This document shows, in pieces, positions 35,891 through 53,173 of a DNA stretch of 64,000 nucleotides; position 1 is the stretch's first letter, and each line of letters opens with the position of its first letter. Position numbers and translations under genes: made by a program. The stretch comes from Anoplopoma fimbria (taxonomy: Eukaryota > Chordata > Actinopteri > Perciformes > Anoplopomatidae), in contig NC_072472.1 of the NCBI RefSeq assembly GCF_027596085.1, forward strand, positions 11,310,219 to 11,374,218, written 5' to 3'. The notes beneath the pieces are model-generated. The model was given only the letters and a program-made list of their open reading frames with translations. It did not search any database and was not told the origin of the DNA.

Positions 35891-36299
35891 AGGCTTTATT
35901 AGAATAAAATGCAAGATATCAAAGTTTGATCCCTGAACAGCATTGACCAAACTATTTATCAATCCCTTTGTGAATGCAGAAGTGGTCGTGGAATTTCAGA
36001 AATTTTCGGACTAATTCTTTTTCATTATAAAAGCTATGTGTGACTAAATGAGTCTCCAGCAAATGAATGAAGAGTTCATCGTGAAACATACTTCTTGCTG
36101 TCATATTTGTGAGGAAGTGGAGTAAAGCTGCAAAAACAAAATAAGAAAGACAGTAAGTAGTGTGTGATTTTGTGTGGAGTTCTTCATTCATTTGACGTAG
36201 TGTGCACCTCATGCGGTTTAAAGATTATTTATAATATGCACCCAACAGAAGTCTCAACGATTACGATTATATTTATTCATAAAAATAATATTTTATGAA

Positions 36300-36620
36300 A
36301 CTAGCAACCGCATTTGGGTTGAGATGTTGGCCGACAGACCTCGCTGCTTGCTGTGCTGTCGAGGTCTGTGCATCGCTCCGTCCACTGGCTGCTTGTGGTT
36401 GCTCGTAATGGATTGTAAACCCCGGTGTAGGCACACAGCGCAGCCGAGGGAACCGCACCCCACCCCATACCTCCAGGCGATGCTCCAGCTCTGCACGCCG
36501 CTCGAACTCCACGCTCTGCTTCCCTCTCTTGCCTGGCCGTTCCTCCTCTGGTTAGCATTCCAGCCAGCTCCAGCTCTGCTACAGTATACCTCTCTAATGC
36601 TGGAATGACCTTCCCTCTAC
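36300..36620. other. GC-richer block with overlapping open frames, unassigned
   Basis: The sequence is open on both strands (minus 36273-36512 and 36301-36558; plus 36324-36608) and richer in GC than its AT-rich neighbours. None of the translations shows a recognisable domain. It could be a piece of an old mobile element or regulatory DNA. Opposing open frames with no splice sites argue against a real exon. Confidence 0.25.
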
Positions 36621-37559
36621 TGCCTGAATAGCAGAGTCATTGTAAGTACCCCATGAAGTATCACATAAACCCACAACGTTTTAATATTCACCACTGCAAA
36701 TCCTCAGTTATTCTTATTGTAGATTTAATACTTTACTCTTAAAGCTTTGTTTTTCTTGAGTCCTTTATGTCTCTAAAGCTCTTACTTCTCCTGCTTCTCA
36801 TCATAGCTCTTCTATGTCATTCAATCTCATTATAAAGTCACATGAATATGCCATTACACATACAGCACGCCTGACCTCAATACACATTTGCATGTATCTT
36901 GTTTTTCTCTCTACTAAATATCTTAAAGTTAGAATGAGTATTTTCCTATAAAACAATGTATAGACTGATAATAGAAGAGTAGAAGTTTGTGGCAGGAAAT
37001 TATTATGTTTACAAACAGCTACTGACAAATCCTACTCATTTTCCCTTTAAATATAATATGTTTTAAAGTCCAGAACCAGTATGTCAAAGGCAACTGAACT
37101 TCAGTTCTTGACTGTCAAATGGACCAAAAATGACATTTGAATATTGCTTCAAACTATTTCAATATCTATTTTTAGCATTATGTCCATGAAGCTGTGTCCT
37201 AAATGTCCACAAGCTACGCAGAACTGCACAGCTTTCTGTTTTGAGCTGAACCTTTGTTGCCCTGTTTTTATTTATTCAAGTCAAGCGAAGTTGAAATGAG
37301 CGCTTATCTATACTATACAAACTCGTGTCACTGCAAAAAATGAAATAAGGTGGCAGGGAGCTGAACATCTCCTACCAGCTCTTGGCTATATTGTATGGTA
37401 TGTCATTTCTAGTAAATATATATATAAAAACGTTTAAAAATCAGAATATAAAACGTTGTTTAATATGTATAAATGGCGGAAGATAGCAAGTACAACTCAC
37501 CCATCTTTTAGGTGGTTACATTTCCAGTTTGATCTGGATCGCACAGCTCATAGGTACGT

Positions 37560-37861
37560 GCTTTGTTTACATGACGTAACTTAGCACTTGCTGTTAGGAC
37601 ACGGTGTCTCTCTCTCTGAGAGGAGTCCTCTGCATTCATCACTGTTGTTCTTCGTTCAGCTTGACCTTAACCTTTACATTTAATTTTCAATCAATGAATG
37701 TGACGTGTGACTCCCGTCATGCGGCGCATTCAATGCACGTGATGCAGAGAGCCACGGTAGAGTTGCTTTTTTTTTTTAATCAAATGAAATATTTCAATAT
37801 TGGAATATCTTTTGACTTTATTGTACTACAGTATAAATTTGAATATTCGTTGACAGCCCTA
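37560..37861. mobile_element. hAT-like non-autonomous element remnant
   Basis: The right edge GAATATTCGTTGACAGCCCTAG (37840-37861) is, in reverse complement, the CTAGGGCTGTCAACGAAT-type terminus seen at the ends of hAT-superfamily elements. The stretch before it is AT-rich, including a T run at about 37768-37777. The left terminus is not identified and no transposase frame is present. Confidence 0.45.
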
Positions 37862-37966
37862 GTTCTTAAGTGACAAAACGTTTTCAAGACATTACAGCAA
37901 GTTCACATACCTTTTGACTGTTAATCTAGCAAAACCAAAACATGATTTATTTATCATATTTAATAT

Positions 37967-38020
37967 TTATTATTATTATTATTATAACTATTTATTTATA
38001 TAAATTATATTTAACAAAGA
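37967..38020. repeat. AT-rich (TTA)n-like low complexity
   Basis: TTATTATTATTATTATAAC followed by TTTATTTATATAAATTATA. Confidence 0.7.
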
Positions 38021-38040
38021 TGTCAAATGTGACTTCCACT

Positions 38041-38320
38041 CCTGCTGCATCAAGGATTAGTCGGGAGCTCAGAAACCTCATGAATATCACGGAGCAGGCG
38101 CTCAGGAGAGGATATAGCGAGAATGCCACCAAGCCAAAAGCCAGCTCAACAAGGCAATCAGACTGGAGAGTCAGGTTGCCAACAGTGACTCATACTACAG
38201 GAAAAGACTCAACAGTTCTCCTTCCCCTCACTCGCCAACAACCTCAACCTCCTTTATTGTGTAACCAAGCAATAAATCTCCCCCCTGTTCAGCCTCCCCG
38301 CTACAGAAAGCCAAACTAAT
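38041..38320 (+). pseudogene. possible degraded reverse-transcriptase-element fragment
   Basis: In one frame a run of about 100 codons begins TSTPAASRISRELRNL. After an inferred frame change the overlapping frame reads KAKSQLNKAIRLESQV and NSDSYYRKRLN, a basic, helical pattern like the linker before the reverse transcriptase in fish LINE-type elements. No catalytic motif is present, and the resemblance is weak and from memory. It could equally be chance. Confidence 0.2.
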
Positions 38321-38609
38321 CTATTTTAGCATAGAAGATGTCATTCGTGTCATCAGAAGCAGCATTTGTTTGTATATGTGTATCAAGTCACATTATTTCA
38401 GCATCATATGACAAAGTATAAAGATATCACATCCTCCTCCCACCGACTGATTCACTTCGGTAGAGGAGGGTGGTGTAGCTGTGATGCAAACGCACCGAGG
38501 TGCAGCTAAAATTACCTTTTTTAGGGAAAGAAAATAGCTGTGCAGTTTGTGCAACGGGAGGCTTTTTATGGCATTGACACCTGCTGCCAATATAGGTGAG
38601 AATGAGGAG

Positions 38610-39212
38610 ACTCTCAGTTTCAATCACTGCCGGTGAAGCTTATGAACTCCCATCAAACTGTCAAACTAGGCAGCGAAGATCAAATATAAAATCAAGATTC
38701 TGTTTCTGCGTTGTCTAATTTTCACCTCAAATGTTTTCAGAAACATATTTTAGTGTACCGTTTTTAGCTGTATAATGTTTGTGACCTTGCTGCCATGTTG
38801 AAAACGGTGGAGCCAAAACAAAGCACAGCCCACCGACCGGAGCAAACGTAGTAGTTTTACACCTAGACAGGGCACTGAACTGTGTTTCTGTGAATATTTG
38901 GGGTGAGAAATGGGCAATACAGTAATAGAATCTTGATTCATATTCGATCAGTGTTGACAGCTCGATCGGAGTTCATGAGCTTCACAAGCAGTGACTGAGA
39001 GCTACGTTAGAGACTTCTCGGCTCTGATTGGTTGTTTTAATTTGGGCATGGTGGAATATCGCAAATGTCATTAGAAGCACTGACAGGAGGTGATTTTTTG
39101 ATTGAGGTGATCAGTGATTTTTTTTTCACAGATTATCTGTCACATGTACTGCTGTCAAAATGTGGAGCGACAATAAGTTATTTTTATTAAAGGAAATAAA
39201 AGCTGTAGCTAT
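38610..39212. mobile_element. foldback (MITE-like) element with long imperfect inverted arms
   Basis: The left arm (about 38612-38790) and right arm (about 38830-39005) are imperfect reverse complements: GTGAAGCTTATGAACTCCCATC against GAAGCTCATGAACTCCGATC (reverse strand), AATCAAGATTCT against the same, and TTCAGAAACA against CACAGAAACA. The right part continues to about 39212 in a segment homologous to 12437-12690. There is no open frame, so it is non-autonomous. The outer left end may extend to about 38480. Confidence 0.75.
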
Positions 39213-42100
39213 ATTTATTTATAGCTGGGTTTTTTTAAGCTCTTTAAAAATAATCAGAGTACTTTTGAGACTCCAAACTACAAGAAAAATAGAGCGTAAA
39301 TAATGATGTTAATACAAAAAAATGTGATTTGGATAATCTGGTTGATTTTAAAGTTTTATAGTCTTCTCATAAAAAAACATAAATTCTGCAACTACAACTA
39401 TTATCAGCGTAAAAATGTAAACATAGATGTGTGTTCATAAATACAAAGAGAAATCTATGATCACAATGAAAAGTTTAAACAGCTATCCAGCTGGTTCACT
39501 AAACCAATAGGTATTTAAACAAATACACAAACTCATAATAAATGCAAACGTCTTTGTGTTAATATAACAATAACAATGTTTGACACATTAATAATAATGC
39601 TTTGTAATCATCAAACCGACTTTGACACAAACTATCCATCTAAAATCCCAAATAAATTCAGATTCAGCACATCTCTTCATTGAAATTACCAACAGGTGTA
39701 CTTTACAAAACTCTTCCTTGCTTAAGAATTTATGATATATCAAACATCCAAATGAACCTATCCTTAAAATGAGGGGTGCAAATACTGTTACATTATGTCC
39801 ATAATCTTAGAGGAGTTTCTTTAGCTGTGCGGTCACCACCAGTTTGACCATTTGCAGCATCGCGGCTCACACTGACAGCGAGGGAGAAGGGAAGAGAAAT
39901 GGCCTGGTCTGAGTGGGTTCACTTTTCAGTGGGGGAGACAGATGCTTGTTTACTGGCCTCATTATGTCAGCAGCTGTCCTGAGCGGGTCACACTATGGTC
40001 CTCCGTCCACCTACTGAGACCCATAAGTCCGGCACCTGCCAATGGACACACTGTAAAGGGCTTCAAATAACAGAAAAGCTTGAGAGGCTCTTCATTTAAA
40101 TTGCTGTCACTTATCCTCTATGTGTCCAAGCATAATTGCAGCAAAAACTAAATAATGGCCCGATGGCAGTCATTTATTGAAAAGGTTTAATGAGCATTTT
40201 TGCAAAATATATATTCACATCTAATGTATTTTCAAAATCAAACCTAAAATACAGCCCATGGATGCAACAAATGTTTAAACAATGCTTTTATTTCACATTT
40301 TGATCACGCACCACCTGCCTTTTAATTGATTTGTCCAATGTTTGCACTCAAGATGTCTCCAGAAATGTGTTAGAAATGGTTCAGCTGAGAAAAAATATAT
40401 TTTACACACTCATGTTGTGAATCAATTAGTCATTATGTTTCAGCTTGTGTAAAGTAATTTACCATCTCATATTGCTTTTTGTTTGCACTTTTTAAACCAG
40501 ATTGTTTTTAGAATAATAACAGGTAAGAATCTGTAAATGCTGATAAATTATTCTTCTTTCTACAGTTTAATGAACTAAAATAAAACATAGGCTACATAAT
40601 CTTCACACCACGATGCTGATTTTTATGCGCCTGCTGCATATTCACAGTCATGCTTCTGCCCCGAATGCGTTCATGAATGTGTTGTTTTCTTTCCCTCTCT
40701 GCAGTCCCCACATCTATAATCCCTTTTATTGAAATCCGTGTCACCTGCCGCCTGCGCAGTCCAGCACCCCGAAGCATTAGACGGCTGGCATAGTGACGGG
40801 CGCTGCAGTGGGAAGAGAGATCGGGAGAGACATAATGTCTTTCATTTAGTTGTGATAGTAGGCTTTTAACATTCCGCGTGTAAATTTAACTGGAAGTCTG
40901 CAAGCAGCTCATCGGCAGGCTTTACTACACAGATATTTGAGCCAGTGAAAGCACCTAAATGTCCACTGACAGTGGTACCAAATTTTGCTGTGAGCTTGAC
41001 ATCTTCCCTGTTGTTATGGCAGCACACTGTCACCAGGATTGCCCACACCGTTGGTCAGGAAGACAGGAGTCATGGTGGGCATCTTGGCTGGACGCTTGTT
41101 GCCTGCCTCAACACGAGCATATTAGCATTTCGTCTTCCCTTTTTAAAAAGCACACAGCAACACCAGACTTAGCATCGTGTTTTGGGGGGGGAAAGATTGA
41201 GATGGAAAGGGTGAGGTAGCCCACGACCACGAGGGAGATTGGGGAGAAGACGGAGTGAACGAGAGAGAGGAAAAGCCAGAGGGAGAGAGGAAGAAGGGAG
41301 GATTGAGCAGAGGGAGCACGAGGCAATTTTGCAAACCTGTGACACATTAATTATTAACAAACTCGGGCTAAATGCGTAAACTCTCCCTCCTCATTCTCTC
41401 GTCTCCCTTTTTTCTTCACACTCACCTCCTGCGCCAAAAAAAAAACCGATGGTCACATGCAATCTAGATGTGCGCACACACACATGAGCACTCGCACACA
41501 ACCCAGGCCGAGGTGGCGTGTGATGCTCGTAACATGAAGTGGAGCATGTCAAAGGGCCGGGGAAGGTGTCGGGCACAGGGCCCACAAAGAGAGGGAGACC
41601 GGAGGGAAGGAGTCAGAGAGGATGACGTGAGGAAGAGAAAGGAGGAGGTATACGGCTATATTAAAAAAAAGGAGAGGTAGAGGAAAGACATAGTGGAACT
41701 ACAAAGTGAGAGTAAGACAAAGATATAAACAACAGGGCACTGAGAGAGACTGGGGAAGGGGAGTAAAGAGAGGGCTTTTGTTCCTACAGTAGGGGTGGAT
41801 TCAGTTTTTTAAGAGCTAATGAGGCTTCCAGCTCTGTTCATGAAGAAAATATGGACAGCAGGAACATGTGGTCCGACTTTGAAATGGACAAATGATGGAT
41901 GAATAAGGGCAGTGTGTTAAAATGTAAGAAAGATTAAGTGTGATCTCGTACAGCAGTTGAGCTTAATTCCCCCTTTGTTTGGAGAGCAGCGGATCTTTTA
42001 CGCAGCTCGGTTTGCTGCTAATCATTAATGGGGTGGTCAGTCCATTTGGCATTCAGTATTCTCTAATCAATTGAAGAGAATGTTGCAACGGCATTACTTG

Positions 42101-42103
<3 letters not shown>
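39213..42103. other. non-coding stretch, no gene seen
   Basis: AT-rich to about 40.6 kb, then more balanced. 41160-41330 is strongly purine-rich. 41940-42065 (CTAATCATTAATGGGG, CTAATCAATTG) has clustered homeodomain-like sites. No exon is recognised. Confidence 0.4.

Positions 42104-42183
<80 letters not shown>
42104..42183. repeat. (GT)40 microsatellite
   Basis: 80 bases of uninterrupted GT. Confidence 0.97.
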
Positions 42184-42186
<3 letters not shown>

Positions 42187-42380
42187 TGTGTATGCGTGTT
42201 GAGGCAGGCACTGCTTGAGCGGTCACTCTGCCCCTTAGGCTATGGTGTGTGTTTGGAAGGGAATGGATCCTCCCCCAGGAGTGCAGGGAGGAGATGTGTG
42301 TGAATGTCCCTACAATACTTTTGCTGCAGTCTGTCCTCTCACACAACACTCGGGTATCCATGAGCCCACGTATACACACA

Positions 42381-42386
<6 letters not shown>

Positions 42387-42452
<66 letters not shown>
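42387..42452. repeat. (CA)33 microsatellite
   Basis: 66 bases of CA, in inverted orientation to the GT array 200 bp upstream. Confidence 0.97.
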
Positions 42453-42453
<1 letters not shown>

Positions 42454-43233
42454 CAGTGTCGGCAACCATCATCAATGACTATCTTTACACGCTTAAAATG
42501 AACTTATTTGCTAAAATAATGCAAAATTTCCACATGTTGTAGTGTGACATGATCCAATAATCTGTTATTCAAAGAGTACTCCATCTATTTAGCATTGCAC
42601 TACTATATTAGTGTTGAACTCGCAATGTCCAGTTCAAGTACAGTTTAAAAAAAAGGAATGATCAAAGTCGATGCAGCAGAGCCAGATATATATTTTTTCC
42701 CTGCATTCTTCCTACCTGGCACCTACATTACCCACAATGCAACTGAGCAGGTGAGTATTCGGTGTGAGATAAGGGTGTGTTATGCTAGTATCAGCTACTG
42801 TAGCCTCAAGCATTGATGTATGAAGAGAACTGGATACAGCCTAGGAGGCGGCGCTCCTTTCATTCTTATGAAAGTTGATCAGTGGCGCATGAAAACAAAA
42901 AAAGTTTGACTTCTAAGTATGAAATCCGAATGAAAATATCCAGATCTTCTGGCGGTCTTCCACATCCATGGGGCCCATAGAGCAAGCACACCTACCAGCC
43001 TGGTTCTTGGGCTTATTCACATGAAAAAAAGAAGAATATTAATTAGTGCATTTTACAACTTTTAAAATCTAATGATTTATAGAAGGACTATTTAAGTGTT
43101 CGCACTGGGAAGTTGATTTACCTAATACAGATTATCTGATGATATTTGGGATATTTTTTGGCCGCATTGCATCATGTGACGGACCCAGGAAGCAAATTGT
43201 AATTCCACTGCAATTCTTTCATTTTCAAACTGC

Positions 43234-43339
43234 TTTTGTGTTCCCTCGCAATATATTTTGCATTCTCACGATACCTTTTGCGTTCTCTCACAGTACTCAC
43301 ACAGTACTTACACAACACTTTTATGTTACTTCGCAACAC
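43234..43339. repeat. degenerate minisatellite, about 21-bp unit
   Basis: Units begin TTTTG and follow the pattern TTTTGYGTTCYCTCGCAAYAC, at 43234, 43256, 43276 and 43319. The third is lengthened by an internal ACAGTACTCACACAGTACTT duplication. Confidence 0.6.
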
Positions 43340-43937
43340 TTTTCTTCCTTCTCAGTCATATGTCTCTTTCCGCGCAATGGTACGTGAGTGAGATGTAACG
43401 AGCCGTTCTTTGTATCAAATTAGACAAAACCTAGAAATAATGTTATTTTTCTGACAGTAAACAAACACAGTGACAAAAACATATGATGAATATAAAGCTG
43501 CAGTACAAACCCTCTCTCAGTTTTACCATGACAGTAATGATAAACATATGAACGGCACTGCTGAGTACACCTTGTAATTATGTGATAATGTTGTAAACTA
43601 TTTTCATAGCCTCTCTGTGTCTTACCACATGTTCTTCACAGGTAAACTTCTGTCATACTTCCAGTTAAATGTCAACTGAATTAAATGACATTTGAGAAAA
43701 GGAAATGTTCAATCCGTGACTTCAACCCCTCACTGAGTTGAAGTGAACTAAAGGCTTTCTGAACGTCACAAAAAAACAAAGTATATTTCCAGAATTGATT
43801 AATATTAGTTTTGTTTGTATTGTTCTTTTGTTCTGGCTCATGATGGCTATATTTCATTCTGCCCAAAGACAAAAACAAACGTCTTATGAAATATCCAATA
43901 TGCTAATGCTCAAGCAAATATCCATATATCACATTAT

Positions 43938-43978
43938 GCAACTTTATATCACAATGGGCAACTTTATATCAGAATTGG
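43938..43978. repeat. two-copy tandem repeat, 20-21 bp
   Basis: GCAACTTTATATCACAATGG is followed directly by GCAACTTTATATCAGAATTGG. A diverged partial unit precedes them. Confidence 0.8.
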
Positions 43979-45059
43979 CACCATTATTGAGGTGTCACAA
44001 TGGCTACCTTGATGCTTGCAGCAGGGTGTATGACATTTCTGTGATTTCTAGGTGGACAAATCTCTTTGTTTCAAATTCAGATTAGCATAAACCCTCCTCT
44101 GTGATGCTGAATTACTACTTGGTCTCATGGTGTGCAATTCATTTTTAAAATATTAGCTATATTCTGATGTTTGTAAAGTCTTCATCCTGTTACATGTCAT
44201 CATTTGCGACTAAATATATAAAATAAGCAGTTCAGGTATAATGTTTAAGTGGGAATTATATGTTTTGAAAGTGCTTAACACATATTGGACCTTAAAAGTC
44301 ACTACATTACAAACTTTAAAAATAACAAGGTCAAAATGGTGAAACAGCAACATGCCAGACCTAATAAGACAGAAAAGAACATTTTTTAAGTGCTTTGTTG
44401 TGTGAAGGTTGATCCTTATAATGTTCACAACAGCTTTAACTGCTATAAAGAACAGTGATTCAGTGCAATCTGTTCGACCATGATCAAATTCTATAACGGG
44501 AGTGCCTCAAGAAAAAAATGTATATCAGAAAATGTCTCGTGCGACCAACTGAGGTAACCCCTCAGTGAAGAAGAGCCGTCAGCCAGTACCTGTTCCAGTC
44601 CAACTGCACTGCACTATCCGATTTGGCCAATGGTAGCCGTAATGCCATGTTGACTTTTACGCCTGAGAGAACGTCAGAATTGGGGCGCTAGCCAGCTCAG
44701 GCACTTCACATCAACTCAGAGCTTGACATCTTTTCATGTGTCACAGCTCTAGCTAAATGGATACAGAGATAAAGCATCCCGAGTGGACAGTGGTCATCAA
44801 GACTATCACTGCGAGGAGTTGTGCATCATTTCAGAGCAATAACATGCCCAAATAATTACCAAGAATTCCACAATTCTGCTCTCTGAGACAGTTATGATGG
44901 GTTCTCAGGATTTCGTGTGGGCCACATAAATAAACAAGGTTCCTGCTCTCGTCTTTTACCGTCTCTGACATGCCGCTTGCTGTCACTCAGGACAACAAAT
45001 ATCACTGCATGTAGGGGCAGCCATTCTGTCCACATCTTTATTAATTAACCATTAACTCT
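43979..45059. other. non-coding stretch, no gene seen
   Basis: AT-rich to about 44.5 kb, then more balanced (44560-44790) without a recognisable exon. Confidence 0.45.
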
Positions 45060-45330
45060 CGTTATCTTTTTAAATCAGCACATTTGTATGCATCTTTGGG
45101 GCGACAGCCGTGGCCAGAGGCATCACGTTTTTGGGTTGTCCTTCCATCGGTCTGTCTGTCAACGTGTGAACGTTGATACGTCAACTGTCTGTCCGTCTGT
45201 CTGTACGTACATGACATGACATTTTCGTGGATGCGATATCTCAGTGACCTCACAAAACTCGCTTTTTGCTCAACTCAACAACAATTTCACACGAATGTCT
45301 CTTAAGATAGAGGTATACAACTGCGAGGCG
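45060..45330 (+). mobile_element. fish-type interspersed repeat fragment
   Basis: Contains GACAGCCGTGGCCAGAGGCA, TTTTTGGGTTGTCCTTCCAT, repeated GTCTGTC units, GATGCGATATCTCAGTGACC and TTTCACACGAATGTCTCTTA. From memory this block order matches a non-coding repeat common in teleost genomes. The GTCTGTC section is duplicated around 45130-45200. There is no coding capacity. Confidence 0.55.
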
Positions 45331-46479
45331 GTAATTCCTGTTTCCCATTAATTACTAGTCTATGACGTCTATTTTGTGAACTGAAATTATTTTTACACAC
45401 TATCGCGTGGATAAAAAAAGAGAGTTTGTCATTTTATGACAAACTTGCCAAAGTACACAATAGTTTAAAAAAAAGACATCGATGACATGTTTCCACTTCT
45501 GAGTATATTTCTACAGCACATGGGCCTAAAACCTCTGCAGGCAATGACTGAACAAAGAGGCAAGAGAATGACTCAGCATGAGTCATGTTTTGAAATCTTG
45601 CCAGGACGGCCAGATCTCACCTGAAATTGTTATAATGTCATGTACTGAGTGCTCAGCATCTCTGTCCTACCATGTTCGATTCTGACACACAGCATATCAT
45701 GGCTGTTCACCAGCACTCAGGCTCTGATTTAGCAAGTCCTCATGCTGTTGAACGAAGGCGGACGCCTGCAGGTGGAATGAAAGACAAAGGCCGGGTGATG
45801 GTTTAGTCATTACGCTGTCACACATTAATACGCCACCTACACTTTCTCTTTCACTCGGACCATAATATCTCAAATAATATCCATAGTCAGCATCAATCTT
45901 AATAACACCCAAGGGCAAAAGGTCATCTGGTACTGCTGACAAGACAATCCACAATTCAGTTTGGATAAACGATGTGATGAAATCTGAGCCAACTCCATCT
46001 GCTGATAAAGGCCATGCATTGAAGTTGAAAGCTTTGGAAGAAGTTAGCAAGTTAAAATGAGTTAAAAAAGTAAATGTTCTGTTTTATTCTTATGCTGCCT
46101 TCTTTATGGAAGATTTAAAATGCCTATTTATAAAATAATGTCTTTTTCATAGGTGTCATTATGAAATGACAAGACACATTAAAATAACTGCTATTTTACT
46201 TTTTTGTCCTTAACTGACTGAATTCATTTTTCATTGTTATATTGTTTCCCAAACCACCTTAAAATCAAATCACGATAATCCCAAAAACCTTGCCTTTTAG
46301 GATATGTGTTCCATTTCAATTAAACTATGTACATGCAAACCCAAAAAGGAAATGCACATTGCAAATGAGTTAAAATATGTAGGCCTATTTTAATTCCCGT
46401 AAATTTTCTCAAAGGGCGAGTTGTGTGAAATGAGGTGTTTGGTAAAGTGGGTGTGCCACGCAACACTGCAGAAGACACC
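45331..46479. other. non-coding stretch, no gene seen
   Basis: AT-rich. The 117-codon minus frame at 45697-46050 has no recognisable motif and no splice or regulatory support, so it is not called. Confidence 0.4.
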
Positions 46480-46740
46480 TCTCGGAAATGAAGCTACAGC
46501 CAGCAGCCGGTTAGCTTAGCTCATCAACAAGACCTGAAAAAGCACCAAGTTTTTTTTGATATTTTACAAACTAGATGCAATGTGTCAATTGGTGAACTTT
46601 ATAAATGGTAGAGGATTACATTTGTTACATTTGGACAAAGCCAGGCTAGCTGTTTTCCCCTGTTTCCAGTCTTTGCGTTAAGCTAAGCTAACAGGCTACT
46701 GGCTCCAGCTACATAGTGTACAGACATGGTGCTATCACTC
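46480..46740. mobile_element. second copy of the 1.5-2.1 kb foldback family, internal part
   Basis: GAAGCTACAGCCAGCAGCCG, GGTTAGCTTAGCT and then GGACAAAGCCAGGCTAGCTG, TTTCCAGTCTTTGCGTTAAG, CTAAGCTAACAGGCTACTGG share block order with 1880-1980. The first and last blocks are reverse complements of each other, as expected of a foldback element. The outer termini are missing or too diverged. Confidence 0.65.
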
Positions 46741-51473
<4,733 letters not shown>

Positions 51474-51665
51474 GAGCCCCTGGTTTGTCCCCCTGCCCAC
51501 TTCCTCTGCAGCCTATGGTGTTTCCGCTGGGGTGAGACAGTGCCAGCTCCCTCCCTCTGCTTCCCAGTGGGGTCCTGCCTCCCGGCATCTGTCAGGGCAG
51601 CTGTCTCTCCTCTCCACTCTGCACTGCACCACACTATGCCCAGGCCTCCACGCAGGATCGTCGTG

Positions 51666-51667
<2 letters not shown>

Positions 51668-51706
<39 letters not shown>
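51668..51706. repeat. (CA)n microsatellite
   Basis: 39 bases of CA, 196 bp after the previous array and in the same orientation. Confidence 0.95.
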
Positions 51707-51709
<3 letters not shown>

Positions 51710-52850
51710 TGCATTAATACGCACCGAGACACGATAGGACATGCTCTCATAGTTTTTATTGTGTGAAGTCGAATGATTTTCTCAAATTGAAAAGCCAGAT
51801 TTGATCAATTCATTTACAGCGCTGAATTGCCCAAACTGCAGACACCCTCTTACAAAAGACTGCAGTCATATCTTGTCAAATCAAGGGGTTATTAAATCTT
51901 GCTCGTGTATGTTTGGTGTTTCTTAAAAGTATAAACAGCCCCCAATGACATCAAGATGTGCTCATAACTCCATCCTGTCAAACTGACACAGTCTGGGCTT
52001 TTTCAGCAAACCTCAAGACATATTGGACTAAATAAATGTCATACTATTCAGAAGGTGAGAGCTGCCAGGACAAATGGGTTTAGTTATAATAAAGATGTCA
52101 TATGAAAACATGTTTGTGCACCCAATCAGACTTTAGTAAGAATAAGCCAAACCAGCAGAATATGTTTTCTCTGTGGAAACTTACACCTCATATTATTCAA
52201 TTTCATTCGTTATTCTTTGTAATAGAACTGGACGGAGGCAGGAGACCTAACAGACTAACAGGGGAGAAGGAAAAAAAGGAGGAGGAGGAGGAGGAGGGGT
52301 AGCTCGGGGTCCAGGTGTGCCAGAAGCTTCAGGAAGTAAACATAAAAGCACTGAGCTGCACAGGTGCTGAAAAATGATCCTTTTCCTCGGGAGGCCCAGT
52401 AAAGAGGATGTGGGTGAGTGGGTGGGGGGCAGTGAAACTAGGAGAATAATGTGGAAAAGGATGAGGACATTGAACCAGAGAAGGTTGTCCTCAACTCTAG
52501 TTTTGACCGCAAGGCTGGAGTAAGCCCAACATCAACAACCTGCTGCCATCTTTGCCGGCAAATCCTCACAAAACACACCCAACTCCCCCCCACTACCATC
52601 TACGCCCCACTCTGTGCACTCTCACAGGTGGAGCGTGCACACAGACACTCGCATGCACAGGAACACAAAAAAAACAAACGTGTGTGCATATACAGACAAA
52701 AAACAAACCCACAAACGTCTCCCCTCCACCTCCCCTCCCCTCGGGGTAGAGGTCCATCCAACACAGATGTAGCCCTGATTAATTGGGCGCAACGCAGGGA
52801 AGTGGGTCTGGAAACTACCTGGCAATTTCCTTGCAGCCCATCCAACCCCC
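51707..52850. other. non-coding stretch, no gene seen
   Basis: Long frames at 52451-53080 run through low-complexity TCC and CA arrays and are not supported as coding. Confidence 0.4.
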
Positions 52851-52920
52851 CTCCTCCTCCCCCTCCTCCTCCCCCTCCTCCTCCTCCTCCCTCCTCCTCC
52901 TCCTCCTCCTCCTCCTCCTC
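52851..52920. repeat. (TCC)n pyrimidine tract
   Basis: 70 bases of CTC/TCC units; the complement is GGA-rich and can form triplex or quadruplex structures. Apparent poly-Pro or poly-Ser frames come from this tract. Confidence 0.95.
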
Positions 52921-53112
52921 ACATTTGGATCACGTAAGTCAGCAGGTGGGCTGCTGGGAGGAGTGTCTGCCGTGTGCCGTTGATATTCTGCCTGCGTCCA
53001 GCTTGCTGGGCGCCCTACATTGCAGGCGCTCCCTCTGGCAATGCTTGCCTTGGCTCTGGGCTGAGTGCTGGAAACACTGAGAGCCTGACAGATTCCATGG
53101 GCGCATGTACAG

Positions 53113-53114
<2 letters not shown>

Positions 53115-53170
<56 letters not shown>
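53115..53170. repeat. (AC)28 microsatellite
   Basis: 56 bases of AC. Confidence 0.95.

Positions 53171-53173
<3 letters not shown>

Noticed and set aside
42104..42452. CRISPR-like or satellite array
   Set aside because: The repeats are simple dinucleotides without spacers; the host is a vertebrate.
52451..53080. 209-codon plus-strand frame
   Set aside because: It runs through the (TCC)n tract as poly-Pro and poly-Ser, has no recognisable domain, and other frames on both strands overlap it.
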